Source: Arthrobacter_E sp044748305 (lineage in GTDB: Bacteria > Actinomycetota > Actinomycetes > Actinomycetales > Micrococcaceae). From it: 64,000 bases of DNA. Of this stretch, positions 50,503 to 59,620 are shown piece after piece. Position numbers and translations under genes: made by a program. The stretch lies in contig NZ_JBIVFT010000002.1 of NCBI RefSeq assembly GCF_044748305.1, positions 372,001 through 436,000 on the forward strand, read 5' to 3'. The notes beneath the pieces were generated by a model. The model was not told where the DNA came from. It worked only from the letters and a program-made list of their open reading frames with translations, and did not search any database. Numbering within the stretch: the stretch's first letter is position 1; the number at the start of each line of letters is the position of its first letter.

Positions 50503-51459
50503 TCAGCGTCTCCGCGGCGCAGGCTGGCACCTCGGGCAGAAGTACGAGGAGCGGTTCATGAACGACGCACGGCGGATCAGGGTCTCGCGGCCCTCCGCAG
50601 CACAGCGCAGGCACGGCTGCCCCTCCCGGCCGTAGGCGTTGAGTGAGCGGGAGAAGTACCCGGACGCCCCGTTGACGTTGACGTAGAGCGAATCGAAGCT
50701 CGTTCCGCCCGCGGAGAGTGCCCGCTCCATGACGTCCCGGGCCGCTTCCAGAAGCCGGAACGTCTCCGGGCGGCGCAAGGTGTCGGTGGCACGCTCGCCG
50801 TGCAGGCGTGCTGCCCAGAGAGCCTCGTCGGCATAGATGTTCCCGATGCCGGAGAGCAGATTCTGATCCAGGAGCGCACGTTTGAGGGTGCTGCGACGGC
50901 GACGCAACACCTGATGAACGGCTTCGGGGTCGAAGTGGGGGTCCAGCAGGTCACGGGCGATGCCGCTGACCTCCTGCGGAAGCAAGGGTGCTGTGGAGCC
51001 GAGACCGCCGGGGCGGCCGTCGAGCGTGGGGACCATGCCTGTGGCGGAAAGTCCGCCGAAGATGCGCTGGTCCACGAAGCGGAGCTCGCTGGGCATGCCG
51101 TCGCTGGCACTGAGCTGCAAACGCACCTTGAGGTGCTTCTCGTCCGGTGCCGCAGACTCCTCCATGAGGAGCTGTCCACTCATCCCGAGATGCGCCAGCA
51201 GCGCCGTGCCAGGATAGGGGCCGGGCTCATCCCCTGGCAGTTGACCTGGGACGTCGTCCAGGAGCATCCAGAGATACTTCCCACGCCGCACGGCGGCCTG
51301 AATACGGGCGCCGCGCAGCGTGGTGGAGAAGTGCGATGCATCGCCGGCATGCCGGCGGATGCTGCGAGGGTCCAGGACTTCGGCATGCTCGATCCTGCGG
51401 CCTACGGCCCAGCGTTCCAGACCGGAACGCACCACCTCGACTTCGGGCAGCTCCGGCAT
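50503..51459 (-). CDS. mutM: Formamidopyrimidine-DNA glycosylase
   Basis: MutM removes 8-oxoguanine and formamidopyrimidine bases and nicks the abasic site. The 318-residue protein begins MPELPEVEVV, where P2 is the Schiff-base nucleophile and E3 the acid. The helix-two-turn-helix segment NLLSGIGNIYADEAL is intact, and the C-terminal zinc finger has CLRC...CPRC. It follows rnc after 3 bases in the coaD-DUF177-rpmF-rnc-mutM block. Its usual neighbour smc is separated here by the accessory insert. Confidence 0.97.
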   Translation of the reverse strand: MPELPEVEVVRSGLERWAVGRRIEHAEVLDPRSIRRHAGDASHFSTTLRGARIQAAVRRGKYLWMLLDDVPGQLPGDEPGPYPGTALLAHLGMSGQLLMEESAAPDEKHLKVRLQLSASDGMPSELRFVDQRIFGGLSATGMVPTLDGRPGGLGSTAPLLPQEVSGIARDLLDPHFDPEAVHQVLRRRRSTLKRALLDQNLLSGIGNIYADEALWAARLHGERATDTLRRPETFRLLEAARDVMERALSAGGTSFDSLYVNVNGASGYFSRSLNAYGREGQPCLRCAAEGRETLIRRASFMNRSSYFCPRCQPAPRRR

Positions 51460-51462
51460 GGC

Positions 51463-52152
51463 TCAGGCCGGGGAACCCGGATTGAGCTTGCGCCAGGCGT
51501 CCCCCGCGGCCTCCTGCTCGGCTTCCTTCTTGGAATTGCCGTGGCCGGTGCCGTATGCGGTTCCGCCGATCACCAGGACCGCCTGGAACACGCGTGCATG
51601 GTCCGGACCCGAACCCGTGACGTCATAGACCACGGTGCCGAGCTGCTTGCCTGCGGCGTGCTCCTGGATGTAGGTCTTCCAGTCGGTCGCCGCGCCCAAG
51701 GCCTCGGCATCCGTCAGGAGAGGACCGACCAGACGCATGACCATCTCACGGGCCACCTCGATGCCGTGGCAGAGGTAACAGGCACCGATCAGCGCTTCCA
51801 TGGTGTCGGCAAGGATCGATGCCTTGTCTTTACCGTTGGTGCGCTTCTCGCCTTGGCCCAGGTAGATGTGCTCGCCCACGTTCAGCTCACGTGCGACTCC
51901 TGCGAGGGCACGCGTGCTGACGACGGCGGAGCGCCGCTTGGCAAGATCGCCTTCCGGAAGATCCGGGTAGTCACGGTAGAGGGCTTCCGTGACGGAGTAC
52001 CCCAGGATGGAGTCGCCCAGGAATTCCAGGCGCTCGTTCGTGGGGATACCACCGTTCTCATAGGCATAGGAACGGTGCGTGAGTGCAAGACGAAGCGTCT
52101 CGGCGTCAATAATGACGCCGAGACGCTTCAGCAGGTCTTCAGATGAAGCCAA
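51463..52152 (-). CDS. rnc: Ribonuclease III
   Basis: RNase III cleaves double-stranded RNA in rRNA maturation and mRNA turnover. The 229-residue protein has the signature NERLEFLGDSIL with the catalytic acids, a second acidic site in DTMEALIGA, and a C-terminal dsRNA-binding domain (VFQAVLVIGGTAYGTGHGNS). The start is taken as TTG 52152, which is not strongly supported by a ribosome binding site. It is 20 bases from rpmF on the same strand. Confidence 0.96.
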   Translation of the reverse strand: MASSEDLLKRLGVIIDAETLRLALTHRSYAYENGGIPTNERLEFLGDSILGYSVTEALYRDYPDLPEGDLAKRRSAVVSTRALAGVARELNVGEHIYLGQGEKRTNGKDKASILADTMEALIGACYLCHGIEVAREMVMRLVGPLLTDAEALGAATDWKTYIQEHAAGKQLGTVVYDVTGSGPDHARVFQAVLVIGGTAYGTGHGNSKKEAEQEAAGDAWRKLNPGSPA

Positions 52153-52172
52153 ATCGCAGCCTTAGGCCGGGA

Positions 52173-52376
52173 TTAGACGTCAGCGACCTTGCGGCCCTTG
52201 TACTCCAGGAAGAGTTCGGTGCCGGCGGAATCGGTGACAACCTTGGCCTGGTGCGGCAGGCTGTAGGTGACACGGCCGTTTTCGACGGTCTTCACCAGGT
52301 TCGGGGCAGCAGCCTTCCACTGGGAGCGGCGGGCGCGGGTATTCGAGCGAGACATCTTCCGCTTGGGAACAGCCAC
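52173..52376 (-). CDS. rpmF: 50S ribosomal protein L32
   Basis: L32 is a small protein of the large subunit. The 67-residue sequence starts AVPKRKMSRSNTRARRSQWK and lacks the zinc cysteines, so it is the C-minus form. The start codon is GTG with a purine-rich GAGAAAAGAG upstream. It follows the DUF177 gene, the usual partner, after 52 bases. Confidence 0.96.
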   Translation of the reverse strand: MAVPKRKMSRSNTRARRSQWKAAAPNLVKTVENGRVTYSLPHQAKVVTDSAGTELFLEYKGRKVADV

Positions 52377-52428
52377 GGCTAACTCTTTTCTCTCTCAGTC
52401 CATCTCTGAACTTGGGTCCAACACTGAA

Positions 52429-53016
52429 TCAATCGGTTTTGCCGGTTTGGCCTTGCAAATCTGCGAGGGCAGCCCAGCGAGGGTCCAATACCTCGTGGTG
52501 GTGCCCCGGCTCATCGTCAAGGCGAATTCCGCATTCGGAACACAAGCCTTGGCAATCTTCCCGGCACACCGGCTGGAAGGGCAGCGCAGTGACCACCGCA
52601 TCCCGCAACACCGGCTCAAGATCGATCTCATCGTGCTCGACTCGACGTTGCTCTTCATCGTCTCCTTCCGCCTCGGACACATGGTCCGGGTAGAAGAAAA
52701 GCTCTTGCACATCGACGCGCTGGTCATACGCAAGGGGATCCAGGCAACGGCCGCATTCGCCCTCGATGAGGACATCAGCGGTACCGGTTACCAGAATTCC
52801 TTCGTGTACGGACTCCAGCCTCAAATCCAGTTCCACGGGGGAACCTTCCTTGACACCGATGAGCGGCACACCAAGTTCGCTTGGTGCTGGCACTTGCTCT
52901 TCCAGGGTCCGCATACTGCCCGGGCTTCGCCCGAGATCCTTGACGTCCAGCGTCAGAGGTGTGCGGTGATCGCGTTTGATGAGAACTCCTGTAAGAACAA
53001 AGGACCGACGAACCAT
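52429..53016 (-). CDS. DUF177/YceD family protein
   Basis: This 195-residue protein belongs to the YceD/DUF177 family always linked to rpmF; in plants and bacteria it is implicated in 23S rRNA accumulation. Cysteine pairs GECGRCLDP and CREDCQGLCSECG are the family marks and may bind metal. The N terminus is basic and the middle strongly acidic. It is located between coaD and rpmF as in other actinobacteria. Confidence 0.92.
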   Translation of the reverse strand: MVRRSFVLTGVLIKRDHRTPLTLDVKDLGRSPGSMRTLEEQVPAPSELGVPLIGVKEGSPVELDLRLESVHEGILVTGTADVLIEGECGRCLDPLAYDQRVDVQELFFYPDHVSEAEGDDEEQRRVEHDEIDLEPVLRDAVVTALPFQPVCREDCQGLCSECGIRLDDEPGHHHEVLDPRWAALADLQGQTGKTD

Positions 53017-53100
53017 CTTAGCGTGACTTCCATGCAGGACTCAAACTGCAGGCGGAAACGGCGGCCCAACCGCAGTAGATCCTATCGTGTCAAGGCCTTC

Positions 53101-53583
53101 TCAGGCACCCGGCACGCCGCCCGTCAGCCGTTTCAGCACAGCACGTGGGACGAAGTCGGAGATCTCGCCGCCCAGAGAGTGGACCTCCTTGATGAGCGAG
53201 GAGGAGATATGGCTGAAACGGCCCTCCGCGGCGAGAAAGACCGTCTCCACCCCGGAGAGCTGACGGTTCATGGTCGCCATGGGCAGTTCATAGTCGAAAT
53301 CGCTGGACGAACGAAGGCCCTTGACGATCGCGCTGGCCGCTCTGCGGTGACAGTAGTCGGCCAGCAGTCCCTCCCCCATGGGCTCGACGACGATCCCGCT
53401 GAGATAGCCGAGAGTCTCCCGTGCCATCTGCAGTCGCTCATCGAGAGAGAAGCGGTAACGCTTGGCGGGATTGGTGGAAATCGCCACCACCACCTCATCG
53501 AAGATGTTCGCGGCACGCGCGATCACCTCCAGGTGACCGTTGTGAATGGGGTCGAAGGACCCGGGGCAGACAGCACGACGCAT
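53101..53583 (-). CDS. coaD: Phosphopantetheine adenylyltransferase
   Basis: CoaD adenylates 4'-phosphopantetheine in coenzyme A synthesis. The 160-residue protein has the nucleotidyltransferase motif GSFDPIHNGHLEVI at residues 8-21 and the second motif ISSSLIKEV near residue 128. It starts at ATG 53583 and is followed by the DUF177 gene. The rsmD gene, a common neighbour, is displaced by two plus-strand genes. Confidence 0.97.
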   Translation of the reverse strand: MRRAVCPGSFDPIHNGHLEVIARAANIFDEVVVAISTNPAKRYRFSLDERLQMARETLGYLSGIVVEPMGEGLLADYCHRRAASAIVKGLRSSSDFDYELPMATMNRQLSGVETVFLAAEGRFSHISSSLIKEVHSLGGEISDFVPRAVLKRLTGGVPGA

Positions 53584-53705
53584 GCCATGACGCTACCGCA
53601 GAGCGGCTCGGGATAGCATGACCGACAGAGGCGGACGGCGCGTCCTTCCCGGTGCGCCCCGTGAACGCCATGGTCCGTCTCATCACCTGGAATCGAGGCA
53701 CTCAC

Positions 53706-54983
53706 GTGACAGCACTCTCCTGGCTCCCGACGGCTCCTTGGCTGTCCGCCGCCCGAGGCGCCAACCTGGTCTCCGCTGACGGGACTCTGGGCACCACGAT
53801 CTTCGAGGAGATGACCTCCCTCGCGGTCCGTCACGATGCCATCAATCTGGGCCAGGGCTTCCCCGACCAGGACGGGCCGGACGTCATCCGGGAACTCGCC
53901 CGGGAGGCCATCTCCCGGGGTGAGAACCAGTACGCGCCCGGCAAGGGCATCACGCCGCTCCGCGAGGCGATCGCCGAACATCAGGGCCGTTTCTACGGAC
54001 TCGCAGTCGACCCGGCCGACGGCGTCGTCGTCACCACCGGGGCAACGGAGGCGATCGCTGCGGCCGTGCTCGCCTTCGTCGAACCAGGCGACGAGGTGGT
54101 GACCTTCGAGCCGTTCTACGACTCCTACGGCGCCATGATCGCCCTCGCCGGCGGCGTCCACCGCACCGTCCCTCTGCTGGCCCCTGATTTCCAGCCGGAC
54201 CTGGACCGCCTGGAGGAGGCGTTCGGGCCCAGGACCCGCATGGTGCTGCTGAACAATCCTCACAATCCCTGCGGCAGCGTCTTCGGGGAGGAGGTGCTGG
54301 ACCGCATCGTCGAACTGGCGGCCCGCCACAACGCCGTCATCGTCAGCGACGAGGTCTATGAGCACCTCACCTTCGACGTCCCCCACGTGCCGATCGCCAC
54401 GCGGCCAGGCGCCTTCGAACGCACGCTGACGATCTCCTCGGCCGGCAAGACCTTCTCCTTCACGGGATGGAAGGTCGGCTGGCTGAGCGGCCCGGCCGAG
54501 CTGGTGACGGCTGCCCGGACAGTGAAGCAGTTCCTCAGCTACTCCTCGGGGACCCCCTTCCAGGGGGCCGTCGCCGCAGCCTTGAGGCTCAACGACGGCC
54601 AGTACCACGGATTCGCGGCCGAGCTCCAGCGCAAACGCGATCTGCTCTCCGAGGGGCTGAATGCTGCGGGCTTCACCGTGTACCGGCCCCAGGGCACCTA
54701 CTTCGTCACCGTGGACGCGGCGCCCCTGGGCTTCGACGACGCCCTGATCCTGGCCCGCGAACTGCCCGAGCGCATCGGCGTGGCCGCCATCCCGCTCTCG
54801 GTCTTCTGCCACGAAGCCGGGGCGCGGAGCACGGCGAGCCTGCTCCGCTTCGCCTTCTGCAAGCAGGAGACAGTCCTTCAGGAGGCTGCGACGCGCCTGG
54901 GACAGCTGAGCGAAGCCCTGAACTCCGGTGCTCAGAACTCCGGAACTCTGAGCTCCGGAACTCAGGGCCCCTGCCACTCATGA
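53706..54983 (+). CDS. Pyridoxal-phosphate aminotransferase, class I/II
   Basis: This 425-residue fold-type I aminotransferase has the PLP lysine K248 in SSAGKTFSFTGWKVGW. NPHNPCG, DEVYEHLTF and the C-terminal Arg in LLRFAFCK fit the family. It resembles DapC-like and kynurenine/cysteine-conjugate aminotransferases; the exact amino-acid substrate is unclear. GTG 53706 with GAGGCA upstream is preferred over an earlier GTG. The C terminus ends in a Ser/Gly repeat (NSGAQNSGTLSSGTQG) encoded by tandem AACTCCGG-type repeats. The stop overlaps the next gene by ATGA. Confidence 0.9.
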   Translation: MTALSWLPTAPWLSAARGANLVSADGTLGTTIFEEMTSLAVRHDAINLGQGFPDQDGPDVIRELAREAISRGENQYAPGKGITPLREAIAEHQGRFYGLAVDPADGVVVTTGATEAIAAAVLAFVEPGDEVVTFEPFYDSYGAMIALAGGVHRTVPLLAPDFQPDLDRLEEAFGPRTRMVLLNNPHNPCGSVFGEEVLDRIVELAARHNAVIVSDEVYEHLTFDVPHVPIATRPGAFERTLTISSAGKTFSFTGWKVGWLSGPAELVTAARTVKQFLSYSSGTPFQGAVAAALRLNDGQYHGFAAELQRKRDLLSEGLNAAGFTVYRPQGTYFVTVDAAPLGFDDALILARELPERIGVAAIPLSVFCHEAGARSTASLLRFAFCKQETVLQEAATRLGQLSEALNSGAQNSGTLSSGTQGPCHS

Positions 54984-55762
54984 GTTCCCGCTACCTTCGG
55001 GCCAGTGGTGTCCACGCCACCATCGAAGCCGATACTCTCGTGCCCGGTTCGGCCATCCTGTTCCTGGCCGATGCCGAGCAGTCTCATGTCAATCTGGCCG
55101 ACCCGTCCCAGGTCTTCTACGAGTATCTCGCCCGGATGGCGCGGGTCACCGATCTACTGGCTCCCCGGGGAACGCCCATCACGGCCGCCCACCTCGGGGC
55201 CGGCGCGCTGACCCTTCCCCGGTACATCGCGCACACCCGTCCCGGATCGGTGCAGTGGGCCGTGGAACTGGAACGGGAACTGCCGGACTTCGTGCTGGCG
55301 GAACTCCCGCTGCCCCAGGGCGCCCGGCTGGAGATCGCACTGGGCGACGCAAGAGCCGAGTTCGCCGCGCTGGAACCCGGTGGAGACGGCGTGACGCGAC
55401 GCTTCGACGTCGTCGTCCTGGATGTCTTCTCCGGACCGGAGGCGCCCGCCCATCTGGCCTCCGCCGACTTCTACCGCGAAGTGGCCGGGCGGCTGAATCC
55501 TGGAGGGGTGTTCCTGGTCAACGTCGGGGACGAACCGCCACTGACACTCATCCGCAGCCAGGGCAAAGCCCTCCTGGAGGTTTTCGGCGGAGTGGTGATG
55601 CTCTGTGAAAGCGGCATGCTGGAGGGCCGGTACCCGGGGAATGTGGTCTTCGCGGTCCGCGCGGAAGAATGGCCCACGGACTGGACCCAGGCCCTCCTGG
55701 CGGCCGGACCCCATCCCGCCACCGTCCTCGGCGGCATGGAACTCGAGGACTGGCTGAACTGA
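54980..55762 (+). CDS. Spermidine-synthase-like methyltransferase-fold protein
   Basis: This 260-residue protein of the spermidine synthase superfamily has a Rossmann fold with ITAAHLGAGALTLPRYIA as the nucleotide motif. WAVELERELPDF carries the acidic residue after strand 2, and DVVVLDVFSGPEAPAHLAS corresponds to the catalytic loop, where spermidine synthases usually have DxxDP. The variation suggests a role other than spermidine synthesis. It is translationally coupled to the aminotransferase by an ATGA overlap, so the two probably work on one pathway. Confidence 0.82.
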   Translation: MSSRYLRASGVHATIEADTLVPGSAILFLADAEQSHVNLADPSQVFYEYLARMARVTDLLAPRGTPITAAHLGAGALTLPRYIAHTRPGSVQWAVELERELPDFVLAELPLPQGARLEIALGDARAEFAALEPGGDGVTRRFDVVVLDVFSGPEAPAHLASADFYREVAGRLNPGGVFLVNVGDEPPLTLIRSQGKALLEVFGGVVMLCESGMLEGRYPGNVVFAVRAEEWPTDWTQALLAAGPHPATVLGGMELEDWLN

Positions 55763-55785
55763 CGCCTCACCCCGCGTTGAGGGGG

Positions 55786-56346
55786 TCAGGCCGGCTCGGC
55801 GAACCAGAGAACGGTCTCGCCGTACTTTTTCTCGGCGAACCGTTCCAGAGCGTCAGGCCAGGCGGGTTCGGGCGACCGGGAGCTGCGCTCCACCACGACG
55901 ACGGCGCCCTCCGCCAGGTGCCCGGACAGGAGAGTCAGCACGTGTGCCAGATCGTCCTCGCCCAGCGGGTACGGCGGGTCCAGGAACACCAGATCCCAGG
56001 CGCCCACGGCCCGCTCCAGGTACGCAGTGACTTTGGACCGCTGCACCGAGATCCGGAGCCGAGGAGAAGCCTCGTTCAGAAGGGCGCCATTCTTCTGGCA
56101 GGCCGCCACCGCCTTGGCATCGAGATCCACCAGGGTCACCGAGGCCGCGCCACGGCTTCCGGCCTCCAGCCCCAAAGCCCCTGAACCGGCGAAGAGGTCC
56201 AGGACTTCGGAGCCCTCCAGCACGCCGTACGCCTCCAGACGGGAGAACAGCGCTTCCTTGACCCGGTCGGTGGTGGGCCGGGTTCCCGTACCCGGAACGG
56301 AGTTCAACGGCAGTCCCCCGGCCAGGCCGGCGATGATCCTGCTCAT
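55786..56346 (-). CDS. rsmD: 16S rRNA (guanine-966-N2)-methyltransferase RsmD
   Basis: RsmD methylates G966 of 16S rRNA. The 186-residue protein starts SRIIAGLAGGLPL, continues RPTTDRVKEALFSRLE and has the S-adenosylmethionine motif VLDLFAGSGALGLEA. The catalytic DPPY is in LVFLDPPYPLGEDD. It follows recG after 21 bases. Confidence 0.95.
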   Translation of the reverse strand: MSRIIAGLAGGLPLNSVPGTGTRPTTDRVKEALFSRLEAYGVLEGSEVLDLFAGSGALGLEAGSRGAASVTLVDLDAKAVAACQKNGALLNEASPRLRISVQRSKVTAYLERAVGAWDLVFLDPPYPLGEDDLAHVLTLLSGHLAEGAVVVVERSSRSPEPAWPDALERFAEKKYGETVLWFAEPA

Positions 56347-56367
56347 GCGATGTCTCCCCCACGGCTC

Positions 56368-58587
56368 TCAGCCACGCTCAAGGAAGGCCTCCTTCTCCGG
56401 ATTCAGATAGTTTTCGATCGCCAGGCGCAGCGCCGGATGGCTGTCCAGGGCCGGATCCTCCGCCACGAGATCCTGAGCGTCGTCCCGCGCCTGAGCGATC
56501 ACGTTCTCGTCCTGGATGACTCTCAAAAGCTTCAGAGTGGACCGGCCACCCGATTGCCTGGCGCCCAGGATATCGCCTTCACGCCGGAGCTTGAGGTCCT
56601 CCTGAGACAGGGCGAAGCCATCCGTCGTGGCGGCCACCGCAGCCAGCCGCTCGCGGCTCGGATGATCGGGCTCCAGCCGCGTGACCAGCAGACACGTTCC
56701 CGGCAGCCCGCCACGGCCCACCCGGCCGCGGAGCTGATGCAGCTGGGAGATGCCGAAACGGTCCGCATCCAGAATGATCATCAGGGTCGCGTTGGGCACG
56801 TCGACGCCGACCTCGATCACGGTCGTGGAGACGAGCACGCCGGTCTCGCCGGAGGCGAAGGACCCCATGGCCCGGCTCTTCTCCTCCGGACTCATCCGGC
56901 CGTGCAGAGCCTCGACCCGGATCCCGTCAAGCGAGGGAACGGTCCGCAGTTTCTCCAGCATGCCGACGACGCCGGCCAGTTGCTGCGCTCCCCGTTCGCC
57001 TCCGCCGTCGAGAGGCTCCCCGCCGTCGTCCGCGATGCCGTCGCCGTCCCCGTCCCCGATCTTCGGGCAGACGACATAGACCTGGTGCCCGGAGTCCACC
57101 TCTTCACGAGCGCGCTGCCACAGACGCGCCTCCCAGCTGGGGTGTTCCAGAAGGCCCACCGTATGTGTGACAATCGGTGCCCGGCCCGCCGGCAGTTCAT
57201 CCAGGACGGAGGTCTCCAGGTCACCGAAGACCGTCATGGCGACGGTCCGCGGAATGGGCGTCGCCGTCATGACCAGCAGGTGCGGCGGAGCCTCCGCCTT
57301 GGCACGCAAGGCATCGCGCTGCTCGACGCCGAAGCGGTGCTGCTCGTCCACCACCACCAGCCCGAGGTCGAAGAAGGTCACGTTGTCGGCGAGCAGCGCG
57401 TGGGTGCCGATGACGATGTCGGCCTCGCCCGATGCGGCATCGAGCAGAGCCCGGCGGCGCGCCGCCGTCGGCAAGGATCCGGTCAGCAGGGCGACCCCCA
57501 CCGAAGGTCCCGCCCCGGGGCCGAGAAGCCCGTCACGGGACAAGGCACCCAGCGTCCGGCGGATCGATTCGGCATGCTGAGCGGCCAGGACTTCCGTCGG
57601 GGCCAGGAGCGCCGCCTGCCCACCGGAGTCCACCACCTGAAGCATCGCCCGCAGGGCCACCAGGGTCTTGCCCGAGCCGACGTCGCCCTGCAGAAGGCGA
57701 TTCATGGGATGCGAGGTCGCCAGGTCGCGGGACAGTTCCTCCCCGACCCTGCGCTGACCTGAGGTGAGCGTGAAGGGCAACGCGGCGTCGAAGGCCTGCA
57801 ACGCGCCGTCCAGGGCACCGGGGCGGGCGGTGGCGATCTCCTGGGCGGTCTCGGTACGACGCCGGGCCAGCGCGGACTGCAGGACCAGTGCCTCCTGGTA
57901 CCGGAACCGGCGTCGGGCCCGACGGTAGTCCTCCACGGCGGCCGGCTGGTGAATCATGCGATAGGCCTCCGCCAGGGAGGGGAAACGTTCACGGCGCAGG
58001 ATCTCCTGCGGGATGGGATCGTCCCACCCCTCGGCACCCGCCTGATCCAGGACCACGCCCACGGCACGCTGAACCGTCCAGGAACTCAGCTTGGCAGTCG
58101 CCGGGTAGACGGGGATGGGCATCCTGGCCAGAGCCTCGGCATCCGCCTGAGTCGTCACCGCCTCATCGAGCAGGATGAAGTCCGGATTGGTGAGTGTCAG
58201 GCTTCCCGCATAGGAGCCCACCTTCCCGGAGAAGAGTGCGAGCACTCCGGGCTGCAGCTGCTGTTTGGCCTTGAATCCGTTGAAGAAACTGAGTTTCAGT
58301 GAGGAGAGCGCGGGGCCGAACTCGTCCTCGGAGTCGCTGATGACCACCTCGGTGATGCTGCCGCGACGGGCCCGCATGTTCCGGGTACTGCTGGAGAGCA
58401 CCCTCCCCAGCAAGGTAACATCCTCGTCGAAAGGGAGCTCCTGGATGCTGCTGAGTTCTCCCCTGTCCAGGTAACGGCGGGGGAAATGATCCAGGAGTTC
58501 CTCGACGGTCCCGACGCCGGAGTTCTTCTCCAGGCTTCCCGCGATCCGCTTTCCGAGGATCACCTCCAGGCGGGTGTGCTGATCCAC
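56368..58587 (-). CDS. recG: ATP-dependent DNA helicase RecG
   Basis: RecG remodels stalled replication forks and Holliday junctions. The 739-residue protein has an N-terminal wedge/OB domain, Walker A GDVGSGKTLVALRA, the DEQH box in VVDEQHRFGVEQR and the TATPIPRT motif. The C-terminal motif VI is QLRGRVGRGGLPG and the TRG-like end (LRREGDILGARQSGG) is present. GTG start. It sits in a thiL-DhaL-recG-rsmD transcript. Confidence 0.96.
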   Translation of the reverse strand: MDQHTRLEVILGKRIAGSLEKNSGVGTVEELLDHFPRRYLDRGELSSIQELPFDEDVTLLGRVLSSSTRNMRARRGSITEVVISDSEDEFGPALSSLKLSFFNGFKAKQQLQPGVLALFSGKVGSYAGSLTLTNPDFILLDEAVTTQADAEALARMPIPVYPATAKLSSWTVQRAVGVVLDQAGAEGWDDPIPQEILRRERFPSLAEAYRMIHQPAAVEDYRRARRRFRYQEALVLQSALARRRTETAQEIATARPGALDGALQAFDAALPFTLTSGQRRVGEELSRDLATSHPMNRLLQGDVGSGKTLVALRAMLQVVDSGGQAALLAPTEVLAAQHAESIRRTLGALSRDGLLGPGAGPSVGVALLTGSLPTAARRRALLDAASGEADIVIGTHALLADNVTFFDLGLVVVDEQHRFGVEQRDALRAKAEAPPHLLVMTATPIPRTVAMTVFGDLETSVLDELPAGRAPIVTHTVGLLEHPSWEARLWQRAREEVDSGHQVYVVCPKIGDGDGDGIADDGGEPLDGGGERGAQQLAGVVGMLEKLRTVPSLDGIRVEALHGRMSPEEKSRAMGSFASGETGVLVSTTVIEVGVDVPNATLMIILDADRFGISQLHQLRGRVGRGGLPGTCLLVTRLEPDHPSRERLAAVAATTDGFALSQEDLKLRREGDILGARQSGGRSTLKLLRVIQDENVIAQARDDAQDLVAEDPALDSHPALRLAIENYLNPEKEAFLERG

Positions 58588-58612
58588 GCTCAGGCCCCCA
58601 TGGGTTCCGGGT

Positions 58613-59620
58613 TCACGCCTCGCGAGGGGCCGCCAGCTCGGAGAGCGTGACGTTGGCCGGCTCGCCCAGGGCGTTCAGCAGTTCGAGGGCGGGCGCCGGG
58701 TCATCGATGTGCACGTGCACACGCCAGCGGTAGTTGAGTTCACCTTCCTGGACGTCCCCGTGCTGCGGCCCCGTGACGGCCTTGACGGGAGAGATGATGA
58801 CGGACTCACCGATCTCGTCCAGCCGCTGCCGCAAAGTGGCGGCGTCCAGGGGTGAGAGTTCGATGGTGCACATGACCTCGTAGCCGTCGTCGGCGGGCAT
58901 GTCTCCGTGGATGTGCGGGAACTCGCTCTGGTAGCCGTGCAGATCATCCCAGGAGTTCTCAGAGGCCGTGGTTCCCAGAACGGTCTCCCGCAGGCAGTCG
59001 AGGACCAGAAGGAAGCCGACCGCACCGGCGTCCACGACGCGGGCCTGGCGCAGCGGGCCGAGCTGCTCCTCGGTGCGGACGACGGCGTCGCGCACGGTCT
59101 CGACGATATGGGTCAGAGACTGCGCCAGGGCGTGGTTGCTGTCGTCACCGTTGAGTGATGAGTCGATCTCCTCGGCGGCATCCGCCGCTGCGGCCAGCGC
59201 GGAGAGCATCGTGCCCTCGACGGGCTCGCTCAGGGCGGACCAGCAGCGCATCCTCGCGCGGCGCAGACCGCTCGCGAGCAGTGGTGCACTGAGCCGGGAC
59301 TGGCCCTGCACCGATTCTGCGAGAGCTGCCAGGAACACGGAGAGCAGGGTCCCGGAGTTGCCCCTCGCGTTCTCCATGGCGGCACCGGCGGCGTCCGTCA
59401 GCAGCGTTCCGACATCGGTTCCCGCCTCATACTCAGCGGAGTCCACGGCACGCGCGGCGGCCCGGAGCGTGAGGTAGAGGTTGGTGCCGGTGTCGCCGTC
59501 TGCCACCGGGAAGATGTTGATCGCGTTCAGGCGGTCACTGTGGTTACCCACGACCCGCTCGGCGGTGCACAGCCAGCGCTTCATTGCCTGCGCATTCGCG
59601 GCAATCTTATGCTGCCCCAA
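58613..59620 (-). CDS. DhaL/DAK2 phosphatase-domain protein
   Basis: This protein of about 335 residues has a DhaL (DAK2) domain: NIFPVADGDTGTNLYLTL with the Mg-ATP aspartates, MENARGNSGTLLSVF, and RVVDAGAVGFLLVLD. A C-terminal DegV-like/ACT-like part follows. In other bacteria, related YloV/FakA proteins phosphorylate fatty acids with FakB partners; here no fakB neighbour is visible. The start is uncertain: TTG 59620 has GGATGGGA upstream, while ATG 59584 and ATG 59683 are alternatives. It overlaps thiL by 14 bases in the chosen form. Confidence 0.85.
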   Translation of the reverse strand: MGQHKIAANAQAMKRWLCTAERVVGNHSDRLNAINIFPVADGDTGTNLYLTLRAAARAVDSAEYEAGTDVGTLLTDAAGAAMENARGNSGTLLSVFLAALAESVQGQSRLSAPLLASGLRRARMRCWSALSEPVEGTMLSALAAAADAAEEIDSSLNGDDSNHALAQSLTHIVETVRDAVVRTEEQLGPLRQARVVDAGAVGFLLVLDCLRETVLGTTASENSWDDLHGYQSEFPHIHGDMPADDGYEVMCTIELSPLDAATLRQRLDEIGESVIISPVKAVTGPQHGDVQEGELNYRWRVHVHIDDPAPALELLNALGEPANVTLSELAAPREA

